This document shows positions 16,903-27,200 of a DNA stretch of 46,817 bases, piece by piece. Position 1 is the stretch's first letter, and each line of letters begins with the position of its first letter. The position numbers and the translations under genes were made by a program. Origin of the DNA: CAZVJA01 sp964626885 (GTDB lineage: Bacteria > Planctomycetota > Planctomycetia > Planctomycetales > Planctomycetaceae); contig CAZVJA010000016.1 in assembly GCA_964626885.1 (NCBI GenBank), positions 1 through 46,817 on the forward strand, given 5' to 3'. The notes beneath the pieces are model-generated. The model worked only from the letters and a program-made list of their open reading frames with translations, had not been told where the DNA came from and did no database searches.

Positions 16903-18276
16903 CTACCTTCCATGGTCGTGACCATGATCATGGCTATGGTCATGAGAATGATCGTGGTCGTGATGGTGGTGTCCGTGATCGTGATCATGGCTATGATCGT
17001 GACTGTGATCATGATCATGTCGGTGATCGTGGTCATGGTCATGGCTATGGTCGTGATCGTGGTGGTGGCCGTGCGACGTTGATCGAGTTGGAATAGTTGG
17101 TTTCTCGCCGCTCTGGTCAAAGGCGGCCTCCGCGGCCCGGTATACGTCGCGCAGCGGAATGCTTTGCTCCCGCGCGATCCTCGCGCAGGCTTCGAACTCC
17201 GGCGTGAAGATTGCCGCCCCGCCGGTCCGCCAGCCGAGTTTTCCCTCCACGGTACCATAGATTGTTTCGACCGCGTGTGGCTGCCGCGCCCGCTTGGAAC
17301 GTTCGACGACCGACCGCCGAATGCCGAACGTGTTTGTCTCCGTGAACAGCAACGTCTCCATCCGCTCGACGTCAGCCGGCCGGCACAACACCGTCAGCAA
17401 AACCCCGGGCCGGTCCTTCTTCATCTGCACGGGGACCGTGAACGCATCGAGCGCGCCGGCTTCGAGCAGCCGCTGCCGCGTGTAGCCGATGACTTCGCCG
17501 GTTTCATCATCCAGATTCGTTTCGAGCACGGTGATGACGTCGCTCTCGGGAGCAAGTTGCGCCTCACCGACAAAAATCCGCAGCAAGTTCGCGCGGCCGG
17601 GAAAATCCATTGTTCCCGAACCGTAGCCGATCGATTCGATCGTCATCGCCGGCAGCGGTGCAAAGCGATCGGCCACCGTGCGAACAATCGCCGCACCGGT
17701 CGGGGTGGTGAGTTCCGCTTCAATCGGCACGTCGACGAGCGGAATTCCCTTGAGCAGCTCCGCCGTGCCGGGTGTGGGAACGGTGCAGACTCCGTGATCG
17801 ATTCGCACCTGCCCCCGGCCGGTCGGTATAGCGCTGCAGACGACCTGGTCGGCTCCGAGCAGGTCGAACCCGATCGCCGCGCCGACAATATCGACGATGC
17901 TGTCGATCGCGCCGACTTCGTGAAAGTGGACCTTGTCGATCGTCGAGCCATGTACTTTTGCCTCGGCGGCGGCGACGTGACTGAAAATCTGCTTCGCGAG
18001 ATCTTTCTGCCGCGGCGTGATACCGTCGGCGGCATCGATCAATTTTGTGATGTCTTTGAGATGCCGGTGGGCATGCTGCTCGGGATGCTCGACCCGGACG
18101 TAGGTCGCGCGGAAGCCCCCCTTGACGACCGTTTCGACCCGCAATTGCACGCCGGGAATTTTGAGTGAATCGATCCCCGCGCGAATGATGGCGGCATCGA
18201 CGCCGGCGTCGATGAGCGCCGCGAGCGTCATGTCGCCGCTGATGCCGGTGGAGCAATCGAGGTACGCAATCCGCAC
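16903..18276 (-). CDS. larC: LarC nickel-pincer cofactor synthase with His-rich tail
   Basis: LarC inserts nickel into pyridinium-bis-thiocarboxylate mononucleotide in a CTP-dependent reaction, making the nickel-pincer cofactor of lactate racemase and other LarA-type enzymes. This copy is 457 residues and encoded in one frame, unlike the Lactobacillus gene, which is split into larC1 and larC2. It starts VRIAYLDCSTGISGDMTLAAL and contains KVHFHEVGAIDSIVDIVGAA, PTGRGQVRIDHGVCTVPTPG, ELTTPTGAAIVRTVADRF and ETNLDDETGEVIGYTRQRLLEAGALD, all typical of the family. I chose the GTG at 18276. An upstream extension in the same frame has no LarC similarity. Residues 401-457 are an extraordinary His/Asp tail (30 His in 57 residues), probably for nickel binding or storage. 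No larA, larB or larE gene is in this window. Confidence 0.93.
   Translation of the reverse strand: MRIAYLDCSTGISGDMTLAALIDAGVDAAIIRAGIDSLKIPGVQLRVETVVKGGFRATYVRVEHPEQHAHRHLKDITKLIDAADGITPRQKDLAKQIFSHVAAAEAKVHGSTIDKVHFHEVGAIDSIVDIVGAAIGFDLLGADQVVCSAIPTGRGQVRIDHGVCTVPTPGTAELLKGIPLVDVPIEAELTTPTGAAIVRTVADRFAPLPAMTIESIGYGSGTMDFPGRANLLRIFVGEAQLAPESDVITVLETNLDDETGEVIGYTRQRLLEAGALDAFTVPVQMKKDRPGVLLTVLCRPADVERMETLLFTETNTFGIRRSVVERSKRARQPHAVETIYGTVEGKLGWRTGGAAIFTPEFEACARIAREQSIPLRDVYRAAEAAFDQSGEKPTIPTRSTSHGHHHDHDHSHDHDHDHRHDHDHSHDHSHDHDHGHHHHDHDHSHDHSHDHGHDHGR
16906..17076 (-). repeat. Hexameric coding repeat in larC (His-Asp tail)
   Basis: The 3' end of larC is built from degenerate 6-base units encoding His-Asp or His-Ser pairs, seen on the plus strand as runs of ATGGTC, ATGATC and GTGATC. 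It is a coding microsatellite, so its length is likely to vary between strains through slippage in multiples of six bases, keeping the frame. Confidence 0.8.
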
Positions 18277-18599
18277 GATAGTTCTTTCACTTTTGAATGC
18301 GCAATCCGGGGCGCATAAGGGGAAGAATTGTAGTTCTGGCGGTGCGATCGACCAAGACCAACCGCTCAATCCACACCATTCCTTGTACACGCGGCGCACG
18401 GATTTTCGCAACCGGCGAAAATCGAACGGAACGATTCCAGGAGGGAGGGCGAGGCTCCCGCCGAGCCGCAAGGTCCGAGAGTCACTAGACTCAGCGGCTC
18501 AGCAGGAGCTTCGCCCTCCCAGGGTAAGGTTCCCATGGGACGTCAGCGACTCATCCTGTCCGTCATGCAGTATTCGGCTTGCACGTGCCGGAATCGAGA
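18277..18599. other. Intergenic region upstream of larC with palindromic repeat
   Basis: No convincing gene lies in these 323 bases. The first part, next to larC, presumably holds its promoter; I see no clear consensus boxes and no nickel-operator-like dyad. The middle holds the second copy of the GGGAGGGCGA palindrome. The last part, after 18521, has no recognisable element before the stop of the Ala/Pro-rich protein. Confidence 0.5.
18443..18520 (+). repeat. GGGAGGGCGA palindromic repeat, copy 2
   Basis: The arms GGGAGGGCGA (18443-18452) and TCGCCCTCCC (18511-18520) are perfect inverted repeats. Inside, GAGCCGC on the left pairs with GCGGCTC on the right, so most of the 78 bases can fold into one hairpin. 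The left 27 bases are identical to those of the copy at 37009. It lies between larC and the Ala/Pro-rich gene. Confidence 0.75.
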
Positions 18600-19391
18600 T
18601 CAGCCCTTGAAGGGCCCTTGCTTTCGTGCCAGCTCAAGGATCGATTGCGTGCGGGCCGCGCCGGTACCGCTCGGCTGCTCGCCCGCGCCGGAAGCTTTCG
18701 CCGGGGCGGGAGCTTCCGCCTGCGGCTCCGGGGCAGGGGCCGGCTTGGCAGCAGGTTTCGGTGCGGGCTGCTCCGGAGGAGCTGCCTTGGCTGCGGGGGC
18801 TGCGCCTCCCGATTTGGCCGCTCCTTGCATCCGCGCCAGTTCGAGCGGCGAGAGCTTCTTGCCCCCCTCTCCGGCAGGCGCTGCTTTGGGAGCGGGTGCG
18901 GCGGGAGCACTGCCACCGGCTGCCGCCGCCTTCGCAGCACCCTGCTGGCGCGCCAATTCGAGCGGCGAGAGCTTCTTCTCTCCTGAAGCTGGTGCCGTGG
19001 GCTTGGCAGCTGCCGGTTTCGCGGCCGCAGGTTTTGCTCCCGCGGCTCCTTGCTGGCGCGCCAATTCGAGCGGCGAGAGCTTCTTCTCTCCCGAAGCTGG
19101 TGCGGCGGGCTTCTTTTCAGTGGCGGGTGCGGCAGCTTTTTCTTCTTTCGCCGCGTGAGCCGGTTTGCCAGGAGCAGGAGCAGGGACCACCTTCAGGTAG
19201 CTCGGGTCGATGTCGTACCAGCCGATGTCCTCGAAGCCCTGGAACTCGACCAGAGCCCGGCCGTTCATGTTGACCGTCTTGACGAGGCCGGTCCGGTCGG
19301 CGAAACGGCGCAGTTCGGGAACGCCGCTCTTAACGACCACGTACTTATCCGTGAATTCCGACTTCAACTGTTCCGCGGCTTGAATCGACAT
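18600..19391 (-). CDS. Ala/Pro-rich protein with four LSPLELARQQG-type motifs
   Basis: This 263-residue protein starts MSIQAAEQLKSEFTDKYVVV. Residues 1-70 form a compact domain that looks like an SH3/KOW-type small barrel (GLVKTVNMNGRALVEF, then WYDIDPSYLKVV). The remaining 190 residues are low-complexity Ala, Pro, Lys and Gly, punctuated by a short helical motif: LSPLELARQQGAA at 105-117 and 141-153, LSPLELARMQGAA at 180-192 and a variant SILELARKQGP at the C-terminus (250-260). The first two copies are nearly identical in DNA (108-base spacing), pointing to internal duplication. A disordered scaffold whose motifs bind a partner is the natural reading, but I know no partner. It is the last of four same-strand genes, 156 bases downstream of the toroid protein. 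ATG 19391 is chosen over an extension at 19427. Confidence 0.75.
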   Translation of the reverse strand: MSIQAAEQLKSEFTDKYVVVKSGVPELRRFADRTGLVKTVNMNGRALVEFQGFEDIGWYDIDPSYLKVVPAPAPGKPAHAAKEEKAAAPATEKKPAAPASGEKKLSPLELARQQGAAGAKPAAAKPAAAKPTAPASGEKKLSPLELARQQGAAKAAAAGGSAPAAPAPKAAPAGEGGKKLSPLELARMQGAAKSGGAAPAAKAAPPEQPAPKPAAKPAPAPEPQAEAPAPAKASGAGEQPSGTGAARTQSILELARKQGPFKG

Positions 19392-19547
19392 GGCTCTTCC
19401 TGTTCGCCGTACTGACCCGAAGCTCACCGTTGGCTGCCGGTGAGCACTCCGCGCGCAGCAGGTTCCCCATCATGGACACCACCTGTTGCCGGAAGAACGG
19501 ATTTTGCGGAAATCGCCCGGGGAAATCAAGCGTGAGACGGAGGCTCT

Positions 19548-20669
19548 TCAACGCTGGTAGATCGGCAAATAGTGATAGTCCACCCCCAACGCCAGCACCG
19601 ACATCGAAGTGGCGTACAGCTTGCCGGCTGCCTGTTCGCTGCCGTTTTCCGCCTGCCAGCTTCCGTCCGCCAATTGCCGTTCCAGTAGCAGGTCACCCAA
19701 GGCTCGCCGCGCGGCTGTCCGCTCTGCCCCCCCCATCAGGTCGAGGGCCACGCTGCAATAATAGACGCCGTAATAGAAATACTGCTCGCGCGGATGCAGC
19801 GGCTTTTCGCGCAGGAACTCCGACGCTCGCTGCACTTCCCTCCCAAGATGCCGGCCGCAGATTTCGAGAGCCACAATCCCCGTTCCCGTGCGGGTGGCTG
19901 AAGGCGTTGCTCCTGGCTGATAGGCAAAGCCGCCGCTCTCCGCCGCGTGGCATTTGCGGACATACTCCACCGCGCGCTCGATGCTCTCGGCCGGAACGTC
20001 GCAGCCGATATTTTTCGCAGCCCTCAGTGCCAGCAACTGCCACGCGGTGACGCTCAGGTCGCTGTCCTGGCTGGTCGTCTGGTACCGCCACCCTCCCGCG
20101 TGACGTTCGTCTTTTGCGACACTTTGCGCTTCGAGCAGCAGCCGCACGCTCCTTTCGATCGCCTGGCGGCAGCGCTCGGCGAGAGGCTTCTCGAGCATGC
20201 CCGCCACTTCAGCCAACATCAATGTGCTGATGCCGTGACAATAAAGCGGCCCGTGGCTGCGCGATGCGACAATCATCCCGTTCGGCTGCTGCTGATCGAG
20301 CACCCAGGTGATGGCTCGTTCCAGCCGCGCACCATGTTCGCCTTCTCCCGGAACGTGCCCCGCCGCCAGAAAGGCCATGACCGCCAGGGACGTTGCTCCG
20401 GTCGATTCGCCGTACGCGTCGGCCTTCCAACTGCCGTTCGGTCCTTGTTGTGAAGCGAGGAACTTGAGCGCGCGGTCGACGGCGGCATCGATTTGCTTGC
20501 TGGTGGCGTCTGGTCGTGCGGGCGAATCGACATTTTCCGCACTCGTGATCGGCGTCGCCTTCCCGACGCTCCGCGACGGCAACGGTTTTACGATGTCGTC
20601 CGCACGGACTGCCGGTAATGGATTGAACCAGAGCAGGATGATCGCCGCGAGACTTCGTGGTTTTGTCAT
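19548..20669 (-). CDS. Exported alpha/alpha-toroid (prenyltransferase/squalene-cyclase-like) protein
   Basis: This is a 373-residue protein with a Sec-type signal (about residues 1-23, LAAIILLWFNPLPAVRA). It is followed by an alpha/alpha-toroid domain of the prenyltransferase/terpene-cyclase/A-macroglobulin-complement class. Internal repeats each end in a Gln-x-x-x-Gly-x-Trp pattern: LKFLASQQGPNGSWKAD, WVLDQQQPNGMIV, AGGWRYQTTSQDSDLSVTAW, ESGGFAYQPG and LLLERQLADGSWQAE. The catalytic DxDD motif of true squalene cyclases is not obvious, so a structural or binding role is as likely as catalysis. Such proteins accompany VWA/BatA operons in planctomycetes. Its ATG overlaps the stop of the upstream coiled-coil gene by four bases (ATGA), indicating translational coupling. 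Confidence 0.85.
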   Translation of the reverse strand: MTKPRSLAAIILLWFNPLPAVRADDIVKPLPSRSVGKATPITSAENVDSPARPDATSKQIDAAVDRALKFLASQQGPNGSWKADAYGESTGATSLAVMAFLAAGHVPGEGEHGARLERAITWVLDQQQPNGMIVASRSHGPLYCHGISTLMLAEVAGMLEKPLAERCRQAIERSVRLLLEAQSVAKDERHAGGWRYQTTSQDSDLSVTAWQLLALRAAKNIGCDVPAESIERAVEYVRKCHAAESGGFAYQPGATPSATRTGTGIVALEICGRHLGREVQRASEFLREKPLHPREQYFYYGVYYCSVALDLMGGAERTAARRALGDLLLERQLADGSWQAENGSEQAAGKLYATSMSVLALGVDYHYLPIYQR

Positions 20670-23600
20670 TGTTTCCCCGCCAACTCCCGGAAATACCGCT
20701 CAATTGCACCGGAATACTCGCCTCGCGGAATGTCTCGTCCCGGCTCATGGATTTGTGTGCGGACTGGCTGCGGCACGCTCCCCCATTCGCGCGACGCATG
20801 CCGCTCCAGTTCCGCATCCAGAGATTCAACGTCTCGCAGCCCCCACGCACCGGTGCCGGCGCTGCCGGAAAGGGTCGTGCTTTCCGACGACCCGGCCGAA
20901 TTCGCGCCGGTGTCGCTCCCCGGCTGCGGCATACCGCCGCGCTTCGCATTATTTGCTGCTTCCGTCAGCGCTCTGGCGGAACGGTCGAGGGCGTTCGCAC
21001 TTCGCGACAGCGCGTTCTGACGCCCGGCAGCTTCCGCCTCAGCACGCGCGTCCTCTTCCGCGCTGTTTTGATTGCGTTCAGCGCCTCGTCCGTTTTGAGT
21101 GTTTCCTTGTTGAGAAAGTTCTCGACCCGCCTGCTGAAGGTGCCGAGCCGCTTCCGCCAGTGGACCGGCGATGTTCTCGGGACTCGATGCCGCGATTCCC
21201 TGACCGGCCGCGGCACCGTCACGGGCCCAGCGTGCCGCCTCGCGTAGCTCCGCAATCGCCTTAGTCGCGGCGTTCATAGCTGCCAGTCGTTCGTTGTTCT
21301 GGATCGATTGGCTGGCCTGTTCCATTTGCTCGCCGGCCGCGCGCGTCGCGAGATCGGACTGATGCGCACTTTCGTGAATCGCATCAAGACGCAACGGCTC
21401 CTCGCCGAGACTCTCCGCGATTTGCTGAAGTCCCCGGGCGACGTCTGTCGTTTGTTGCTTTAGCATGAGCTGCCCCGCTGACCTCGCAGCTTTTCTCGCC
21501 GCGGGCAATTCCCCCAACTTCGCCGTTGACTTGGCGATTTCCTCCAGCCGAGCGGCAAGCGATGTGAGTTGTTGTGTCGTCGTAGCGTATGTCGCTGATT
21601 CTTCGTCGGTTTGCAGTGCCGTGACCAGCGTTCGAGCCGACGCGGCTGCCTGTGCCGTTTCCATTCCCGATTGCGAAAGGTTTCCGGCCCAAGCCTGTCG
21701 AGCGGCATTATCGACCTGTCGGGCGATGTCGACCGCTGTCTTTGTCCAAGGGGCGTCACCTCCCGCACGATTCAATATCTCGGTGGCGGCACGCGTCGCC
21801 GGCCGAACCAGCATTTGCAAATCGATTTGCAATCGGGCTGCGTTCTCGGCCTCTGCAAAATCTCTCTCCGACGGGGCATTCGCGTCTGCTTCGATGGCCT
21901 GGCCGAGCAGTTCTTCGCGCGCGGTCAGCAGTTCCAGCGTGCGGGCAAATTCCGCCAGCCGGTCGATCTGAATCCGTCGAGCTGCGTCCAGCAGAGCGGT
22001 ATGTTCGTTGAGCAGAGATTCAACATCGCGCGACAGTTGCTGGCGATCAGTGCGTAACGGATCGACATTTTTATCAGCTGCCGTTGTTTTGGTTTCCTCA
22101 TGATTCGAACTCTCAGAGGGCTTCGTCGGTTGTCGGTCAGCGATGACACGCGTCGCGGCGGCGAGCGCTTCGGTGCGCTGCGCCAATTGGGGAAGTCGGA
22201 GCAGATCCCGCTCCGTGGCTGCCAATTCGTCAAAGCGTTGTTCCAAAGCCGCCAATTTGTCGCGCGCGTTACCGAGATGCTCCACTGCCTCATTGGTCGC
22301 ACGATTCTTCTCGGGCGGCAGAGCGCCACTCGCCCCCGCCATTAGGCGGCTTGCGGCGCGAATCTCCTGCTCAGCAATGTCGCGGGCCTCGTCGGCCATC
22401 CGCGTGAACAGAGGTCGCTCAGCGAGTTCCAACGCGAGTCCCTGCAAGCGGCCGGCAATGTCGGTCTGCTCCCGAACGAGCCGCGACCAGTCGTCCCGCG
22501 GAATTTCGATGGCCGAGCTTTCCGACGAATCGCCTCCGGTTCGACGTCGAGCAATCTCCCCCCGCGTTTTCTCAACAGAGATGCGAATCTCCGCCAGTTG
22601 TTGCTTGAGCTGATCTTGCCGCCGCGCGACTGGATCGCCGTCGTTTGGCAACGCGTTCCGATCGATCAGCACAAGATGCGTCGCGGACCAGGTTTCATTG
22701 GGGGATGGTGTAGGGCGATTGTCACGTGCGCGAACGCGAAACTTGACCGCACTCCCTTCGGCCAGTTTCAAGGGGGCAAGGTTCCATTCCAGGACGGTCG
22801 AAACGAGACGCCGGTCGGGCGAAGTCGGATTCGCCAGGACTGTTTGGTTCGAGCCCCCCGGGAGTTCCGCCACGAGGTCAAGCGTAGCGATACCGAAGTC
22901 GTCCGCTGCATGAACCGACACGCGCAACGTGTCGTCCGATCGGATCGAGAGCGGCCCGGACCCGTCGCCAATCGAGACGACCAGCGTCGGCGGCTTATCA
23001 GGGATCACGACAATCTCGCGTGCCTGGTCCTGGTGCGTCAGTTGTTGTGTATCGGTCAGCGCGACGGCGAATCTGCCGCTCGACACGGGAACGAACTTCA
23101 ACTCGCCGGAGAGTTTGTTCTCCGCCAGATGAAATGGCACCGGAGGCACGCCGCCATCGAGAGGCAACATAACCGCTCTTTCCAGCGATTTGTTGAATGT
23201 CGCCCGGAATCTCAGTTCCGTCCCTTCAACAACGTGTATCGATGAAGGAACGTTGTCGACAGAGGACGAGGGGCTTTGCGTGTAAGCCGGTGGGCGAACT
23301 TCAACCGACAATTGAGTGACAGCCGGTCGGTCGACGACTTCGACATGATGCAGATCCGATAAGCTTCGCCCGGCCATCACGCGAAAATCGAACGTGAGCG
23401 CAACTTGCGGCAACCTGCCGACGAACTCCGCCGCGCCGGGATCGAGTTCCATCGACCGGTCCGATTGCCGACCTGCCTCGTCGGTCGTCTGCAGGATGAC
23501 TGGTTCGTGTTCCATCGTGGATGTCAGGCCGCGCCGAGAGATGCGAGCACGAACGACGAGATCACTTCCGCGCGCCGCAAAGGCCGGAAGCTCGGCGACT

Positions 23601-24208
23601 TCAATCTCATAGCCAATGACATGGTCAAGTTGCTCCCACGGAGAGAGAAATCGCTCCCAGAGCAGTGCATAGTCCCGCGCGGCGATTGCGAAGGGAACCA
23701 GCAACAACGCGACCGCCGCCGAACCGGCCAGCCCCCAGCGAATCGCCCGTTTGGGAGAAACCGCGGCTCGGAAGTCGATGTTCTTGATCGCCTCGAGAGC
23801 ATCGCGGCGAATCAACGCTCGCATGTGTGGGGAGCCGCGGAACCTTTCCGGTTTCGCTTCGTCTTCAACTTCAACCGCCGACAGCAACTGCTCGCCAAGT
23901 TGCGGGTATTGCCGCTCGACGACCGCAGCCAGTTCGGCAATTGTGATTTGCGAACGCCAGGTGCGAACCAGCGTCTGCCAGGCCATGAACAACACGACCG
24001 CCGTGGATGTGAGGAACACTCCAACACGAATTGCTGTCGTCGGATCTGCTACAAGGTCAAACCCCATGCCGGCAGCCGCGCAAATTGCCGCCGAGAGCAG
24101 AGTTTGTCCGGCGCCGCGCAGCATCGAGAGGCGGCGCACGCGGCGATCAAGCAGCATCAGCCCTTGCCGTAAGGAGTCGATTTCAGATTGTTCGTGTCGG
24201 TCAGTCAT
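20666..24208 (-). CDS. Large coiled-coil membrane protein (DUF4175-like)
   Basis: This is a 1180-residue protein. Two membrane helices lie near residues 33-52 and 59-79, and a third near 153-175 (GLAGSAAVALLLVPFAIA). After it come Ig-like beta regions (about 190-500, for example VTQLSVEVRPPAYTQSP and VSIGDGSGPLSIRSDDTLRVSVHAADDFGIA). A very long Ala/Glu/Gln/Arg-rich helical region (about 520-1090) with many coiled-coil stretches follows, then a Gly/Ser linker and a C-terminal segment ending YSGAIERYFRELAGKQ. The layout matches DUF4175-type proteins found beside BatA and VWA genes. Its role is not known; the topology suggests a long stalk outside the cytoplasmic membrane. It lies 21 bases downstream of the double-VWA gene and overlaps the toroid gene by four bases. 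Confidence 0.85.
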   Translation of the reverse strand: MTDRHEQSEIDSLRQGLMLLDRRVRRLSMLRGAGQTLLSAAICAAAGMGFDLVADPTTAIRVGVFLTSTAVVLFMAWQTLVRTWRSQITIAELAAVVERQYPQLGEQLLSAVEVEDEAKPERFRGSPHMRALIRRDALEAIKNIDFRAAVSPKRAIRWGLAGSAAVALLLVPFAIAARDYALLWERFLSPWEQLDHVIGYEIEVAELPAFAARGSDLVVRARISRRGLTSTMEHEPVILQTTDEAGRQSDRSMELDPGAAEFVGRLPQVALTFDFRVMAGRSLSDLHHVEVVDRPAVTQLSVEVRPPAYTQSPSSSVDNVPSSIHVVEGTELRFRATFNKSLERAVMLPLDGGVPPVPFHLAENKLSGELKFVPVSSGRFAVALTDTQQLTHQDQAREIVVIPDKPPTLVVSIGDGSGPLSIRSDDTLRVSVHAADDFGIATLDLVAELPGGSNQTVLANPTSPDRRLVSTVLEWNLAPLKLAEGSAVKFRVRARDNRPTPSPNETWSATHLVLIDRNALPNDGDPVARRQDQLKQQLAEIRISVEKTRGEIARRRTGGDSSESSAIEIPRDDWSRLVREQTDIAGRLQGLALELAERPLFTRMADEARDIAEQEIRAASRLMAGASGALPPEKNRATNEAVEHLGNARDKLAALEQRFDELAATERDLLRLPQLAQRTEALAAATRVIADRQPTKPSESSNHEETKTTAADKNVDPLRTDRQQLSRDVESLLNEHTALLDAARRIQIDRLAEFARTLELLTAREELLGQAIEADANAPSERDFAEAENAARLQIDLQMLVRPATRAATEILNRAGGDAPWTKTAVDIARQVDNAARQAWAGNLSQSGMETAQAAASARTLVTALQTDEESATYATTTQQLTSLAARLEEIAKSTAKLGELPAARKAARSAGQLMLKQQTTDVARGLQQIAESLGEEPLRLDAIHESAHQSDLATRAAGEQMEQASQSIQNNERLAAMNAATKAIAELREAARWARDGAAAGQGIAASSPENIAGPLAEAARHLQQAGRELSQQGNTQNGRGAERNQNSAEEDARAEAEAAGRQNALSRSANALDRSARALTEAANNAKRGGMPQPGSDTGANSAGSSESTTLSGSAGTGAWGLRDVESLDAELERHASREWGSVPQPVRTQIHEPGRDIPRGEYSGAIERYFRELAGKQ

Positions 24209-24229
24209 CAGGTTTTGTCACTGTGGGAA

Positions 24230-27200
24230 TCATGGGAGCCCCTCACGTTGCCGCAGGCCCCATTCCAGGGTGAGCAGGAAGACGATCAGCAGCAGAGTCA
24301 CCGGATGGTTCCAGAGCCGAATAGCTCGAAGTTGGAAGTTGTACGCAAGGGGGGCGGGGATCAGCGTGGACAAACGGTCCAGTTGATCGGGCCGAAGGAC
24401 TTCACCGTGGCCAATGGCCGCAATCCGCCGCAGCAATTCTTCATCGGGTCTCCTATTCAGTCGTTCGCGCGATCGGAACGAGCGAACGTGCAGCGAGGCA
24501 GTCACTTCTGGAAGCTGCACATCCGCACTTTCCGCGACGAGTTGTATTCGGTAGCTTCCCACCGGGAGCGATCGGCCGCGAGCTTCGCGCACATGCGGCT
24601 TATCGTCCACATTGGCAAGATCCCACACGCGGACGACCCGACCGTCGTCCGTCCGACGGATCTCCGCCCGCAATGGTGACGAACCAATCCGCTGCAGCAG
24701 CATCGGCGACAATTGCGCTCGCAGGGCTACCTCGTCTCCAACGGTCACGTCCGCATCCACGGCACCGAAACGGAGCTCTCCGGTCCCGAACGCGGTTCGA
24801 TTTCTCGCGGCGGCCCGCGCGAGGCTGCTCCAGAAGTGATGGTGATGCTTCTGGTCATCGCGCCGTCGCCAACGCCAGGTACTGTCGAACCCAAGCCAGA
24901 TCACCTCGCCCAATCCATACCGTTGCGTGACGACGACCGGCGACTCTGCAACGGTTCCATCAGGAATCTTCGGCTCTGAGCGTTTTTCGAGGATCGCATT
25001 CGCGAGCACCGTGGCCCCCGGTTTGGGGACTCCGGTGAGCCCCCAGGAATGGCCCGGAAGCTCCGACCAGATGGCACGGTTTTTTGCTGGGTCGCCGTCC
25101 AGTCGAAATGCCGGATACTCTTCCGCGGCTGCAGTCGGCTGCACATGAAATTCTCGCGCGACGACTTGCTTTGCCTCGCCAGTCATCGCATCCAGCGGGA
25201 TCGAATGAATTTGAGAGACAGGCAGCAACTGCCTTACGACGGGCGACTCGAATCTTTGCGGAAAATTCTGCTTGCCGGAAAGAAACAACAGCGTTCCTCC
25301 CTGTTCCGCCACAAAGCCTTCCAGCAGGTTCCAACCTTGCGTGGAAACGTCATCCCGGCCAATGTCCCCGATGATCACCAGGTCACACTGCGCGAATGGG
25401 GAGTCGGCAGAGGTCGCCGTTCCGGGAGTCAGATCGAGTCGGCGCGGAAAGAATGTGTCGGGAAGTAAACCGAGGTACGGCTGCCGAAAGACAACCGGCT
25501 TCCAGTCGATGTGTTCGTCGCGCCCCAGAGTCCCATCCAGCGCGCGAAACTCCCAGCGGGCCTCTCCCTCGAGCATCATCACTCGCGCCTTGTCCTCCAC
25601 GACCCGCAGGCAGAACGATAATGTTTGATTGTCGTCGTTCGATTCGTCGGAACCAGTCGCCGCGACATGCAAATTATAGGATTGAAGGCCGGCGGTGCCG
25701 ACCGGTATGTCCACGTTCACGGTCGATTCGCGACCAGTGGGCTGAAACGATTGCTCGATGGTCGAGTTGCCGGTTGGAGTATCCCCGGCATGCACGACAA
25801 CATGGACCGGTTTCCCCTCGAAACCATCCGTCATCAGATGCGCCGTAATTCGCGCCTGCTCTCCCGCGAAGACGATCCTCGGGACTTCGACCGACCTCAC
25901 GGCGAGATTGGGCGCCTTGACGTCCGATCCGACGATCACCGGAATGATCCGCGTCGAATGGCCGGCCAGCCGCTCGGCCGCGAGCGTCACATCCCGCTGC
26001 TCGGTGTCCATCCCGTCGGTGAACAGCACGACCGCCAACGGGGCGTCCGCTGAACTTTCAACGCCGGACGACTGCGCTGCCAACCGATTTAACAATGCCG
26101 CCAGATCGGTCGAGTCGGCCAGCACACGGTCGGGCGGTCGGAATTCAGACAGGGAGCGAGGGCGCGCCGTCGGCTGTGGATCAGCAGTCTTCCCCAACAG
26201 TTTTCGCGAGGAATCGGCGAACAATCGCGGGTCAACCGATTCCACATCGCCGCCGAACAGAAGATACTCGGGCGTGACCGAACTCGGGAACGTCATTTCT
26301 CCGATTGACAGTGCGTGATGGATGACATCCATCGTTGCTTCAGCACGATTCGCGGGCAGTTCAGCATCATTCGAGAAGAGGGCGTCCGACGAGGACCGCG
26401 AGTCGCGCGCTTCCATGCTCCCCGACGCATCGATTGCCACGATCACTCGTCCAACAGCCACATTTTCCGCAGTCCACCGGAAAACCGGCTCGAACAAGAG
26501 CGCCGTTGCGACGACGACGGCAGCCACACGGATCGCACCGCGAACCGAAAGGGACTGATGATGTGAAGCAGCCGATGCGCCGCCGAGCGTCGGCGACAGT
26601 TGACGAGTCCTCGCGATCCGGGCCGTTAAATAGGCCTCTGCAACGAGCAACAGCACACTCCCCAGGAGCAGCCACCGCCAGAATTCGACCGGCTGTGCGG
26701 CGTGCAACTGGTGCTCGATCAGGTCATCAGGCGAGACGAAAAACTCCAAGTCGCCGCGCTTTGTAAGTTCCTCTCGGGCGGCGGGATCGAGCGGCTCGAC
26801 AGTCGCTTCCGCGCGGATGTTTTCCGCACGTTGACGAGATGCCGGCGACAAGTAGGAATTTGCCTCTGGTGAAGAATCCCGAACATCCGAAGCCGCCAAC
26901 CAAAGGAGCATCTCGTGCAGCAGCGGCACAAAGGATTGACGGGTCGGCAGGTCGCTCCACTCTGCGTTCAGCGGAATCGACATCTGCAACACTCGACCGT
27001 GGCCATGGTGCCTGGAAATCAGGAGCGGATCGCCGGACGGCCGCAGTCTGGCGTCCGCAGCGCCGCGCGAAATATCATCCAGTAACCACCATGAAGAGGT
27101 TTGCATGAACTGCGGATCGCTGGTGTCGCCGAAGGTGTTACTCCAGTATGGTGCCAACGTTGCCGCGTCGATGGTTTCGAACGGGTGCGCACCTTCTACT

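Noticed and set aside
16906..17076. Tandem repeats that might be taken for a CRISPR array or minisatellite
   Set aside because: The unit is six bases, there are no spacers, and it reads in frame as the His-Asp tail of LarC.
17164..18168. 334-codon plus-strand open frame
   Set aside because: Antisense of larC, with no protein-like motifs.
19548..20669. Calling the toroid protein a squalene-hopene cyclase
   Set aside because: It is about 370 residues, exported, and lacks an evident DxDD catalytic motif, so only the fold can be claimed.
20308..21264. 318-codon plus-strand open frame
   Set aside because: Antisense of the toroid and coiled-coil genes; Arg/Pro/Ser-rich shadow composition.
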